NCBI GenBank assembly: GCA_903848125.1
Contig: CAINFN010000062.1
Span: forward strand, 1-34,124
DNA length: 34,124 nucleotides
Direction: 5' to 3'
Source: an uncultured Bacteroidota bacterium
GTDB taxonomy: Bacteria > Bacteroidota > Bacteroidia > Chitinophagales > Chitinophagaceae
Below are positions 17,042 through 24,075 of the stretch, piece after piece. How positions within the stretch are numbered: the first letter of the stretch is position 1; every line of letters begins with the position of its first letter. The notes beneath the pieces were generated by a model. That model saw only the letters and a program-made list of their open reading frames with translations. It was not told the origin of the DNA and searched no databases. A program made the position numbers and the translations under genes.

Positions 17042-17929
17042 ATGTATTTTATCATTTATATTTTTTGTTATACATTTTCATTGCTTCCTTGGCGAGTTAT
17101 GTATTTGATTAGTGATTTTGTTGCTTTCATTTTACAACATATTGTAAAATATAGAGTTGATGTGGTAACTCAAAATTTAAACATTGCATTTCCTAATAAG
17201 TCTACTGCAGAGAGGAAAAAAATTGCCAATGAATTTTACCAACAGTTTGCAGATTCTTTTATAGAGACTTTTAAATTGTTGTCCATGTCGGATGCTACTT
17301 TTAATAAAAGGTTTACCTCTAATGCAGAAGTATTAAAAGATTTATACAAGACAGGGCAGAATGTACAAATTATGGCAGGGCATTTTTTTAATTGGGAATT
17401 TGCCAATTGGGGTGCAGCTAAATATGGTCAATATCCTTTTATTGGCGTATACATGCCACTGAGTAATCCTCATTTTAATAAAATTATATTAGGCTTAAGA
17501 AAAAGATATGGAAGCATCCTAATTCCTGCTACTAATTTTAGAGCACAGTTTCAAAAGTTTGCTACGCAAGGTCGCTATGCCATGGCTTTGGCAGCTGATC
17601 AAAATCCAGGCAATCCATTATCTGCTTATTGGGTACCGTTTTTTGGGCAACTAACGCCATTTGTAAAAGGCCCAGAAAAGGGAGCGAAACTAAATAATAC
17701 AGCACAAGTTTTTGTGCATTTTTATAGAACCAAAAGAGGCTATTACCATTCTCAATACGAAGTCATGACCACCTCACCCAATTATTATAAAGATGGGCAA
17801 TTGACTGTTTTATATGTAAAAATACTTGAGGAAAAAATCAAGCAAAATCCAGCCAATTACTTATGGACCCATCGTCGTTGGAGGTATGCCTATGATGCTT
17901 CTAAGCACAGTAATTTGCTAGTACACTAA
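17042..17929 (+). CDS. LpxL/HtrB-family lipid A-type acyltransferase
   Basis: Membrane-associated acyltransferase of 295 residues, probably adding a secondary acyl chain to lipid A, though related enzymes acylate other lipids (e.g. aminolipids). A hydrophobic N-terminal segment (about 1-33) anchors it. The catalytic HX4E motif is GHFFNWE (His114, Glu119), followed by VYMPLSNPHFNKI and ALAADQNPGN and ending with the family motif WTHRRWRY. It is transcribed with ispG and convergent with the rhodanese gene (9 nt apart). Confidence 0.88.
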   Translation: MYFIIYIFCYTFSLLPWRVMYLISDFVAFILQHIVKYRVDVVTQNLNIAFPNKSTAERKKIANEFYQQFADSFIETFKLLSMSDATFNKRFTSNAEVLKDLYKTGQNVQIMAGHFFNWEFANWGAAKYGQYPFIGVYMPLSNPHFNKIILGLRKRYGSILIPATNFRAQFQKFATQGRYAMALAADQNPGNPLSAYWVPFFGQLTPFVKGPEKGAKLNNTAQVFVHFYRTKRGYYHSQYEVMTTSPNYYKDGQLTVLYVKILEEKIKQNPANYLWTHRRWRYAYDASKHSNLLVH

Positions 17930-17938
17930 TGATAAAAA

Positions 17939-18610
17939 TTAATTTAAAAAAGGGTCTTCTTCTGTAGGTTTTTGCTTTGTACTTTCAAAAGAAAATTTAT
18001 CTTTTATTTGAAGTAATTCTTCCCATCCTCTTTTTACTATTCTAATATTATGGATGCCTTGCTTTTTTAATAAACTTGCAGCAAGGGTATTGCTTTCTCC
18101 ATTATCGGTAATGATATAAATATTAAAATGCTCGTCTAATTCTGACATGCTCCCAGGGTCGCCCATTTCAGATAAGGGAACTGCCACTGAATTTTTGATA
18201 TGCTGTTTATCAAATACGGGTTCTTCACGTGTGTCTAATACCATTAGGTATTCGTCAAAGGGGATATCCATGGCTAATTCATCTACTTCTACCTCAATAA
18301 TTAAATCATATCTTTTGGAGGCAGCAACCCAGCTAGCAAAACCACCTATTAAATATCCTTTAATTTGGGTAAACTCAGCCTTGATAAAATAAGCCATCGT
18401 TTCTGCTACTAACTCATCTTCCGTTACAAAAACCATGGGTGTATCTTTAGTAAGGATACCCATTGCAATTGCATATTTAATGGTGGCTGGTGTAATATTA
18501 AGCGCATTGGGAATATAGCCATCTACAAACAATTCGGCAGGCCTTGTATCAATGATAAAAACAGATTCGTCCTTCAGAAGTGTTTGAAATTCTTCGATTG
18601 ATAAAGACAT
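17939..18610 (-). CDS. Double rhodanese-like protein lacking catalytic cysteine
   Basis: A 223-residue cytoplasmic protein with two rhodanese-fold units. Unit 1 (about 5-98) has VFIIDTRPAELFVDGYIPNA. Unit 2 (about 105-203) has LMVLDTREEPVFDKQHIKNS and a late RIVKRGWEEL. The active-site loop, normally CRxGxRS, is TDNGESN in unit 2 (Thr168 replaces the cysteine) and TEDEL in unit 1. There is no cysteine anywhere in the protein, so sulfurtransferase activity is not expected. It may act as a regulatory or binding partner. It starts 2 nt after the ArsR-type gene ends, in the same transcript. It could be a non-catalytic relative of the Cdc25-type rhodanese fold. Confidence 0.8.
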   Translation of the reverse strand: MSLSIEEFQTLLKDESVFIIDTRPAELFVDGYIPNALNITPATIKYAIAMGILTKDTPMVFVTEDELVAETMAYFIKAEFTQIKGYLIGGFASWVAASKRYDLIIEVEVDELAMDIPFDEYLMVLDTREEPVFDKQHIKNSVAVPLSEMGDPGSMSELDEHFNIYIITDNGESNTLAASLLKKQGIHNIRIVKRGWEELLQIKDKFSFESTKQKPTEEDPFLN

Positions 18611-18612
18611 AT

Positions 18613-18948
18613 TTATCCAACTAGTTGTTCAATAAATTTATTTACTTCCTCCAGTCGATTGTAATCAACTGTGTAAAAAATAAATTTTCCTTCACGAATA
18701 GTAGATACAATACTTGCTCTTCTTAAGATGGCTAAATGTTGTGATGCTACAGATTGTTCTAATCTTAGCTTAACATAAATTTCAGTTACAGTAACTTTTT
18801 TTTGTTCGTCAATTAATTTTACAATTTGTTGACGAAGCTTATGGTTTAAAGCACGCAAAATCATTGCTGCTTTTTTGATGTGTAGTAAATCTACTTTTAA
18901 TAGACTTGCGCCATTCGCTAATTGTAATTGTGGAAGTGATTGGTTCAT
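18613..18948 (-). CDS. ArsR-family winged-helix transcriptional regulator
   Basis: A 111-residue DNA-binding protein with the ArsR winged helix-turn-helix: LRALNHKLRQQIVKLI, the recognition helix region QSVASQHLAILRRASIV, and the wing TIREGKFIFYTV. No cysteine is present, so it cannot sense metals or persulfides by the thiols used in ArsR, SqrR or BigR. It lies directly upstream of the cysteine-free rhodanese, an arrangement like the ArsR-rhodanese pairs of sulfur-responsive systems. Autoregulation from the 18949-19130 region is likely but only inferred. Confidence 0.88.
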   Translation of the reverse strand: MNQSLPQLQLANGASLLKVDLLHIKKAAMILRALNHKLRQQIVKLIDEQKKVTVTEIYVKLRLEQSVASQHLAILRRASIVSTIREGKFIFYTVDYNRLEEVNKFIEQLVG

Positions 18949-18990
18949 GATATTAATTATTTGGGGGTTTTAACATCTAAAATTGCACCA

Positions 18991-18998
18991 CAAAGCTA
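18991..18998 (-). promoter_or_regulatory. -7 promoter element for arsR-rhodanese transcript
   Basis: On the minus strand TAGCTTTG matches TAnnTTTG exactly, about 42 nt upstream of the arsR start. The surrounding 18949-19135 is very AT-rich with no gene; no clear -33 TTG at the right distance and no obvious dyad operator were seen. Confidence 0.4.
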
Positions 18999-19135
18999 AT
19001 CATTTAAATTAAAATTTACTTTTTTAATAATATATAAATTCGTAGCAATTTTGATTTTGTGTATGTATTTTCTCTTTTTTCAAAATTTACTTTGACATAT
19101 TAAGGGCCCATTAAGTTTAAACCGCTTATCCTTTT

Positions 19136-19819
19136 TTAACCTTTTTTAGTGTAAAAATCTTTTAAATAAGCAGGGCTAGAGTAAGCCAGATCCTCGTAGG
19201 ACTTTTTAGCAAACTTTGATTCGGCTAATTCAATGAAATCCATTAGGTTATAGGCTACATCGCTTATATATACGTTTGGATGAGTAGTCAATTCCTTTAT
19301 TTTACTAGCACCATTTCCTATACATAAAATAGGGCCATTGGTCAATAGATTCGCAACAAAGGCTTCCTCAAGTACGATGGCTTGTTCTTCTAAGGTAATT
19401 TCTAGCGCCTGGTTAAATAGGGCACCAAATACTTCCATCCTTTTAGCGTCAATCATGGTAAAGACTTGTATTTGGTCTCCCAGGCTTTTAAACAAGGCAG
19501 TTTTGCTAGCCGCATTGGCTAAAAGGGCCAAAGTGGATAGGCCAATAAGCGGTTTTTGAAGGGCATAGGCAATTCCTTTTGCGCTAGAAAGACCCACTCT
19601 AAGTCCTGTATAGCTTCCTGGTCCCATGGTGACCACCACTGCATCTATGTTTGCAAGTGTACAATTTGCTGTAACCGCTAATTCATGAATAGTTGCTTGC
19701 ACAAAGGCGGCATGGGTATGAGGGGTTGTGTTTTCTTTACTAGCCAATACCACTCCATTTTTTGTGAATGCAATCATGGCTTTTTCGCCAGCAGTATCAA
19801 TATGAAGAAGGGTTGCCAA
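19136..19819 (-). CDS. tsaB: tRNA threonylcarbamoyladenosine biosynthesis protein TsaB
   Basis: ASKHA-fold partner of TsaD in making the t6A37 modification of ANN-decoding tRNAs; cytoplasmic and inactive alone. It carries LHIDTAGEKAMIA at the N-terminus and VVTMGPGSYTGLRVGLSSAKG, the phosphate-loop signature of the family. I choose TTG 19819 as start (227 residues). The frame stays open up to a TTG at 19879, but an excellent promoter lies inside that stretch, and the protein family begins right at the IDT strand. It is divergent from ridA. Confidence 0.9.
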   Translation of the reverse strand: MATLLHIDTAGEKAMIAFTKNGVVLASKENTTPHTHAAFVQATIHELAVTANCTLANIDAVVVTMGPGSYTGLRVGLSSAKGIAYALQKPLIGLSTLALLANAASKTALFKSLGDQIQVFTMIDAKRMEVFGALFNQALEITLEEQAIVLEEAFVANLLTNGPILCIGNGASKIKELTTHPNVYISDVAYNLMDFIELAESKFAKKSYEDLAYSSPAYLKDFYTKKG

Positions 19820-19837
19820 AATTTTAAAAGTGTTTTG

Positions 19838-19869
19838 CAAAAATAAGTGGTGATTTGATAGAAAAACAA
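19838..19869 (-). promoter_or_regulatory. Complete -33/-7 promoter for tsaB
   Basis: Minus strand: TTG (19869-19867), 21-nt spacer, TATTTTTG (19845-19838), a full match to the Bacteroidota consensus TTG-N19-21-TAnnTTTG. The start site would fall about 10 nt before TTG 19819, giving a very short leader, and rules out the longer reading frame. Confidence 0.65.
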
Positions 19870-19894
19870 GAAATTGCAATCTTAATTTAATTAT

Positions 19895-20281
19895 ATGTCA
19901 AAAGAAATTATTCAATCAAGTAAAGTGCCAGCGCCCATTGGGCCTTATAGTCAAGCAATAATTGCCAACGGATTTTTATTTGCAAGTGGTCAAGTTGCTT
20001 TTAATCCTGCTACAGGAGAATTGGTCTTGTCAGATATCCAGGCTGAAACAAGGCAAGTAATGGAAAATGTAAAAGCTATTTTAGAAGAAGCTAAATTAAG
20101 TTTTGCGCATGTTGTTAAAACTTCTATTTTCTTAAGTGATATGCAATTGTTTGCGCAAGTAAATGAAGTGTATGGCAGTTATTTTACCTCCAATTTTCCT
20201 GCACGTGAAACGGTTGCTGTTAAAACTTTGCCACGCAATGTAAATATTGAAATAAGTATTACAGCTGTTATTGAGCTATAA
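19895..20281 (+). CDS. ridA: RidA-family enamine/imine deaminase
   Basis: Hydrolyses reactive 2-aminoacrylate and related enamines from PLP enzymes such as threonine dehydratase; cytoplasmic trimer. The 128 residues include the opening IGPYSQAI, ASGQVAFNPATGE, and the late PARETVAV with the conserved arginine that binds the carboxylate. Length and motifs are typical. It is convergent with the epimerase gene, overlapping its 3' end by 6 nt; a perfect hairpin at 20324-20350 probably ends its transcript. Confidence 0.95.
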   Translation: MSKEIIQSSKVPAPIGPYSQAIIANGFLFASGQVAFNPATGELVLSDIQAETRQVMENVKAILEEAKLSFAHVVKTSIFLSDMQLFAQVNEVYGSYFTSNFPARETVAVKTLPRNVNIEISITAVIEL

Positions 20282-21217
20282 TTTTATAAAGAATTGATAA
20301 TTAGTTTTAAAAACTAAACTTTCATGGGGCTTCATCATTAGAAGCCCCATTTTGTTATTAAAACAATTAGGCGCCCCGCTTAAATTTTCTATAGCTATAC
20401 TTTTTCTATCTGGTGGTATATACAATTGCAAATAAGGATAATTCATTTCAGCTTGTACCACCAATTTCATTTTGTCATTTTCTAAAACACATTCCTTTTG
20501 AGTGGGGTCTACTATAAAGCATTTGTCTAATTCTATGGCTTCTATTTTTCTAGCATGGTTAAAAGTATCGTCTTCCATCACTTGTCCAGTAGGCAATAGC
20601 TGATCGTTAAAAACCACTTTCCCTTTATTTTTAAAAGTTAAACTGCAATCATTCATAAGACTGCCAATACTAAAGTAGGGATGCCATCCATCCATCATAG
20701 GAATTGCTTGTGCTGTCTGATTTGTAATGATGGATTCAACGCTTATTTTATTATTTTTTTGTAAATGCCATTTCACAAGTATTGTGAAATTAAATGGATA
20801 GCCTTGATCAATACCCATATAGGTATGTTTCAAAATAACATAAGCACCGTGCTCGTCTGCTTGCGTGTTTTGTATAGTATATATAGCATCATATACAATT
20901 CCATGAATAGCATCCTTATTCAAATAGAATTTTTCAATTGTATAAGGCTTGCCTAAAAGCTCGTATTTGCCACTTTCCATTCGACAAGCAAAGGGCGACA
21001 TTTTAGCCCCTCTAAATCCTTGTTGTTCAAAATGGCTCCATCCATTGCTAAAATCATTTCCATGAACCAGCTGTAAAGTATTAGGTTGATGAGCTACTTG
21101 CCAACGATTCATGAGCGCCCCCTTGGTCGTAATGTCAATCACAACCCCGTTTTGGCTGTCGATTAGTTGAACTTTTTTGAAATCAAAAAGTGAAGAAACT
21201 TGAATTTCAAAGGCCAT
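20276..21217 (-). CDS. Aldose 1-epimerase family protein
   Basis: A galactose mutarotase-like beta-sandwich protein of 313 residues, interconverting alpha and beta anomers of a hexose or acting on a related sugar or sugar phosphate. The pattern DGWHPYFSIG supplies the catalytic histidine, and the C-terminal NLSGAPNCFNN...LKPHE-like region (read as MMKPHESL) supplies the glutamate. There is no signal peptide, so it is cytoplasmic. No sugar-utilisation genes adjoin it, so the substrate is unknown. The 3' end overlaps ridA on the opposite strand. Confidence 0.85.
   Translation of the reverse strand: MAFEIQVSSLFDFKKVQLIDSQNGVVIDITTKGALMNRWQVAHQPNTLQLVHGNDFSNGWSHFEQQGFRGAKMSPFACRMESGKYELLGKPYTIEKFYLNKDAIHGIVYDAIYTIQNTQADEHGAYVILKHTYMGIDQGYPFNFTILVKWHLQKNNKISVESIITNQTAQAIPMMDGWHPYFSIGSLMNDCSLTFKNKGKVVFNDQLLPTGQVMEDDTFNHARKIEAIELDKCFIVDPTQKECVLENDKMKLVVQAEMNYPYLQLYIPPDRKSIAIENLSGAPNCFNNKMGLLMMKPHESLVFKTNYQFFIKL
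20324..20354 (+). terminator. Perfect hairpin, likely ridA terminator inside epimerase coding region
   Basis: ATGGGGCTTC (20324-20333) pairs perfectly with GAAGCCCCAT (20341-20350), loop ATCATTA, then TTTTGTTATT. It lies 42 nt after the ridA stop and inside the antisense epimerase gene, coding for MGLLMMKPH there. A weaker AT palindrome TTAGTTTT/AAAACTAA precedes it at 20301-20317. Confidence 0.6.
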
Positions 21218-21256
21218 TTTAAATTTTGTTTGAATGGAAAATTAAAACTATTCTAT

Positions 21257-21264
21257 TAACTTTG
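21257..21264 (+). promoter_or_regulatory. -7 promoter element for the 21284 gene
   Basis: TAACTTTG matches TAnnTTTG exactly, 19 nt before ATG 21284. A TTTG lies upstream at 21229-21232 but with a spacing of 24 nt, slightly long. Confidence 0.45.
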
Positions 21265-21283
21265 GTAGGTAAAGATTTTAAAT

Positions 21284-21856
21284 ATGTATAAATGTTTATT
21301 TTTTAGCTGGCTTTTTTTGTCTTTGCAGGTAAGTGGACAGCAATTTGCCAAGTATGATAGTACTATGAAAATAGGCAAAGCAGGCTATAGAGTTAGTTGC
21401 TTGAATAAATCAACAGAGTCAAATGTTTTTAACATTAGACCTGTAGGATTTAAATCTGAGGCAAGAGATGTTAGTTTAGAATTAAAAGGAAGGGTACTTG
21501 GTGCCGAAGTTGATGATTTTAATGAGGACGGCTTTCCAGATTTAGTGGTGTACATTTATGATAAGGAAAACAAAGCCAATATTTTTAGTCTTAGCTCAAA
21601 AAACAATGAAGGCGTAGAACCTATTTATTTTCCTGATATTTTTAATGACATGCAACTTTGTAAAGGTTATAGAGGCAAGGATGAATTTAAATTGGTAGAA
21701 GGGGTTTTATTTAGAAAATTCCCAATTTACGACACGGATACGGCCATCAAGGTACCCACCAATAAAGTTAGACAAATTATGTATCGTGTAGTGGCTGGTG
21801 AAAAAGGATACTTAAAATTTAAGTCCTTTAAAAACTTTGATTTAGCCGTTCAATAA
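21284..21856 (+). CDS. Secreted protein of unknown function with DxNxDG motif
   Basis: I do not recognise this 190-residue protein. It starts with a signal peptide (YKCLFFSWLFLSLQVSGQQ). Near residue 87 it has DFNEDGFPDLVVYIYD, a calcium-binding DxNxDGxxD loop typical of FG-GAP/VCBS or dockerin-like repeats; only one copy is present. The rest is predicted beta-rich. Two cysteines (one near residue 40 and one near 126) could form a disulfide. It is convergent with porZ, with 16 nt between. An adhesion, lectin or inhibitor role would be guesswork. Confidence 0.6.
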   Translation: MYKCLFFSWLFLSLQVSGQQFAKYDSTMKIGKAGYRVSCLNKSTESNVFNIRPVGFKSEARDVSLELKGRVLGAEVDDFNEDGFPDLVVYIYDKENKANIFSLSSKNNEGVEPIYFPDIFNDMQLCKGYRGKDEFKLVEGVLFRKFPIYDTDTAIKVPTNKVRQIMYRVVAGEKGYLKFKSFKNFDLAVQ

Positions 21857-21872
21857 TTTAATGCACAAAAAC

Positions 21873-24071
21873 TTATTGTCCACTGGTGATGACAATTTTA
21901 CCCACGCCTTTTTCATTGCCAGCATCATCTCTTACAAACACTAAGTAAATTCCGGAAGCCACTTTACTCCCTTCGTAGGTTTTACCATTCCAAATAGCTT
22001 GTCCTCCTAATGCACGTGTTTCATAAACCAATCTGCCATTTAATTCTGTAATTTTTACTATCGCATTTTCTACCAATCCTCTAAAAGCGATAGGACCATT
22101 GTATCCTGGCGCAACAGGGTTGGGGTAAATGTCAATATCATTTTGTGTAGTTGCACCAGTAGTAGCGCTGCCCCTATAACTTACCATTTCATTATTGGTA
22201 TTAAAAAAAACCTCTCCTTCATTGGGGTCAATCATTATTTGTAATAGGGTATCACTTGGAAGTGGGCTGTTGTCTTTGGTAAAATGCTCAATAATGGTTC
22301 TACCGTCCGCACTTAATAACCAGGCCCCATTATTGGTTCCAATCCATTTTCTATTGGCCCCGTCTACTGCCATACAATTCACTATTTCTTTTTGAAATAG
22401 GAAGCCAATAAATCCATTGGTATTTTTTATGGGTGGTAAATAAGCATCACAGATTTCTTTTGAAATATCACCGCAATTAAAGATGCCAATCCCATTGTCC
22501 GTTCCCACCCAAATGGAACCCTCCTTGTCTTCTACCATGCTTGTCACATTGGTACTTGGTAAATTACCACTTGATTTAGCAGTGGTTAATTGTTTCCATA
22601 CTTCAGTTGGATACACTTCATTGGATTGGTATAAGTAGATCCCTTGATTTTGTGGTGCAATCATCCAAATTTGTCCTTGCTTACTTACAAGCATTTTATT
22701 TAAACCTGATTTAATAAATTGATTTGGAGGAGTGAATAATTTCCAAGCATTGTCTTTTTTTTGTAAAAGACCTTGCCCATCTAATACTACCCATAAATTT
22801 CCAATGGTACTAAATTGAAGATCCTTGTAGACTCCGTTTAAATTTAATGGAGTTATTGTTTCAAAATTTGTATTGCTTGTAGTAGCGTGCAATAAACCAT
22901 TATTAGTGGTCAACCACCAACTTTCATCTTTTGGATCAACGGTGCTGGCAATACAAATAGGTAAGTTAATATTGTTGCTATTTTTTAGGTAATTTTTCCA
23001 ACCTGTGCTTGAATAAGTACTAAAGCCATTGGCATTCCCACTAAATGGGGCTAGTAAGACTTTATCGTTGATGAAAGATTTTCCTTTTATATTTTCAATG
23101 GGACCGCCTAAAGTGGTCCATTGGCTGGTTGTATTTTTAAGTAACAATCCATTGCTACTATCTGCTACCCAATAATCATTTTGATTAACTAGTAGTTCCA
23201 TTGGGTGGTCAAGTATGGTTGAATCTATTAGTACAGTAGTACTTTTATCTGCATTGAGTTGAAGTAGAGCGCCTTTGTTTACATAGTTTACGGCAAGCAG
23301 AAATATACCTTCCTTTGTAATATTCACTTGTTTTATAGTACCTATCTTATTTTTTAGGATAGGGTCGGTGAATGGGAATTGATATACATTCTCCTTATTG
23401 TAAACAGCAATGATACTAGTATTGCTGTTTATTTTATTTAGACCAAATTTTTTGTAGGGTTCAAAAAAATGCCATCCATCTGAGACAATCCAATTGTTTT
23501 TTAATGGACAGCTAAACAAACCCTCTTCTGTTATTGCATATAAACTATCTTTAGTAATTGTAGTTTGATAGGTGAGGGTTGGCTGCCTATTGTTGTTGGG
23601 GAACCAAGTATCTTTTACTTCATGCTTTACTAAGTCTACCACAACAATTCCAAAATTGGTTGAAACTAATGCCCACTGATTTAATATTTGAATGTCATTA
23701 ATTTTCTTATTGCCATATAAGTTAGAAATAGCGATATCATTCACATTAAAAACTTGATCCCCTTTTAAAATATCAATATTGCTATTGTTGTAAGCAATCA
23801 CCAATTGTTGATTTAAAGCGTCCCAGGCCATAGCGGCAATACCCACTTCATTTAATCCAGTTGATTTTCCAAACAACTCAACTTGTTTCTTACTATCTAT
23901 GCTAAATACTTGGCCTCTACTTGCTCCATAAATTTTATCTCCTTTTACAATATGAAAGATGCTTTTATTATTGTAATGTTCTCTCCATTGGCCTATTGGC
24001 CCTAACGTATTTTGGCTATTGGCAAATATCGTTTGGCTTAATAATGCAAATAATAGAATGGATCTAAACAT
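21873..24071 (-). CDS. porZ: PorZ-like beta-propeller protein of the type IX secretion system
   Basis: Surface component of the T9SS attachment complex (with PorU, PorV, PorQ), which in Porphyromonas passes anionic LPS to PorU for anchoring cargo. The 732-residue protein has a signal peptide and then the PorZ opening GPIGQWREHYNN, two beta-propellers built of two-component-regulator-type repeats (e.g. KEGSIWVGTDNGIGIF and RKWIGTNNGAWLL), and a C-terminal type A sorting domain (about 645-732) with IDIYPNPV, ELNGRLVYE and ASGIYLV. In PorZ this domain is not removed on export, unlike in cargo. Two-component regulator proteins share the propellers but carry a kinase, absent here. It is 4 nt after the GH3 fusion gene, in the same transcript. 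Confidence 0.85.
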   Translation of the reverse strand: MFRSILLFALLSQTIFANSQNTLGPIGQWREHYNNKSIFHIVKGDKIYGASRGQVFSIDSKKQVELFGKSTGLNEVGIAAMAWDALNQQLVIAYNNSNIDILKGDQVFNVNDIAISNLYGNKKINDIQILNQWALVSTNFGIVVVDLVKHEVKDTWFPNNNRQPTLTYQTTITKDSLYAITEEGLFSCPLKNNWIVSDGWHFFEPYKKFGLNKINSNTSIIAVYNKENVYQFPFTDPILKNKIGTIKQVNITKEGIFLLAVNYVNKGALLQLNADKSTTVLIDSTILDHPMELLVNQNDYWVADSSNGLLLKNTTSQWTTLGGPIENIKGKSFINDKVLLAPFSGNANGFSTYSSTGWKNYLKNSNNINLPICIASTVDPKDESWWLTTNNGLLHATTSNTNFETITPLNLNGVYKDLQFSTIGNLWVVLDGQGLLQKKDNAWKLFTPPNQFIKSGLNKMLVSKQGQIWMIAPQNQGIYLYQSNEVYPTEVWKQLTTAKSSGNLPSTNVTSMVEDKEGSIWVGTDNGIGIFNCGDISKEICDAYLPPIKNTNGFIGFLFQKEIVNCMAVDGANRKWIGTNNGAWLLSADGRTIIEHFTKDNSPLPSDTLLQIMIDPNEGEVFFNTNNEMVSYRGSATTGATTQNDIDIYPNPVAPGYNGPIAFRGLVENAIVKITELNGRLVYETRALGGQAIWNGKTYEGSKVASGIYLVFVRDDAGNEKGVGKIVITSGQ

Positions 24072-24075
24072 TTGA

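Noticed and set aside
23345-23370. Inverted repeat CCTATC...GATAGG inside porZ
   Set aside because: It lies mid-gene, encodes ordinary residues, and is too short to tell from chance in AT-rich DNA.
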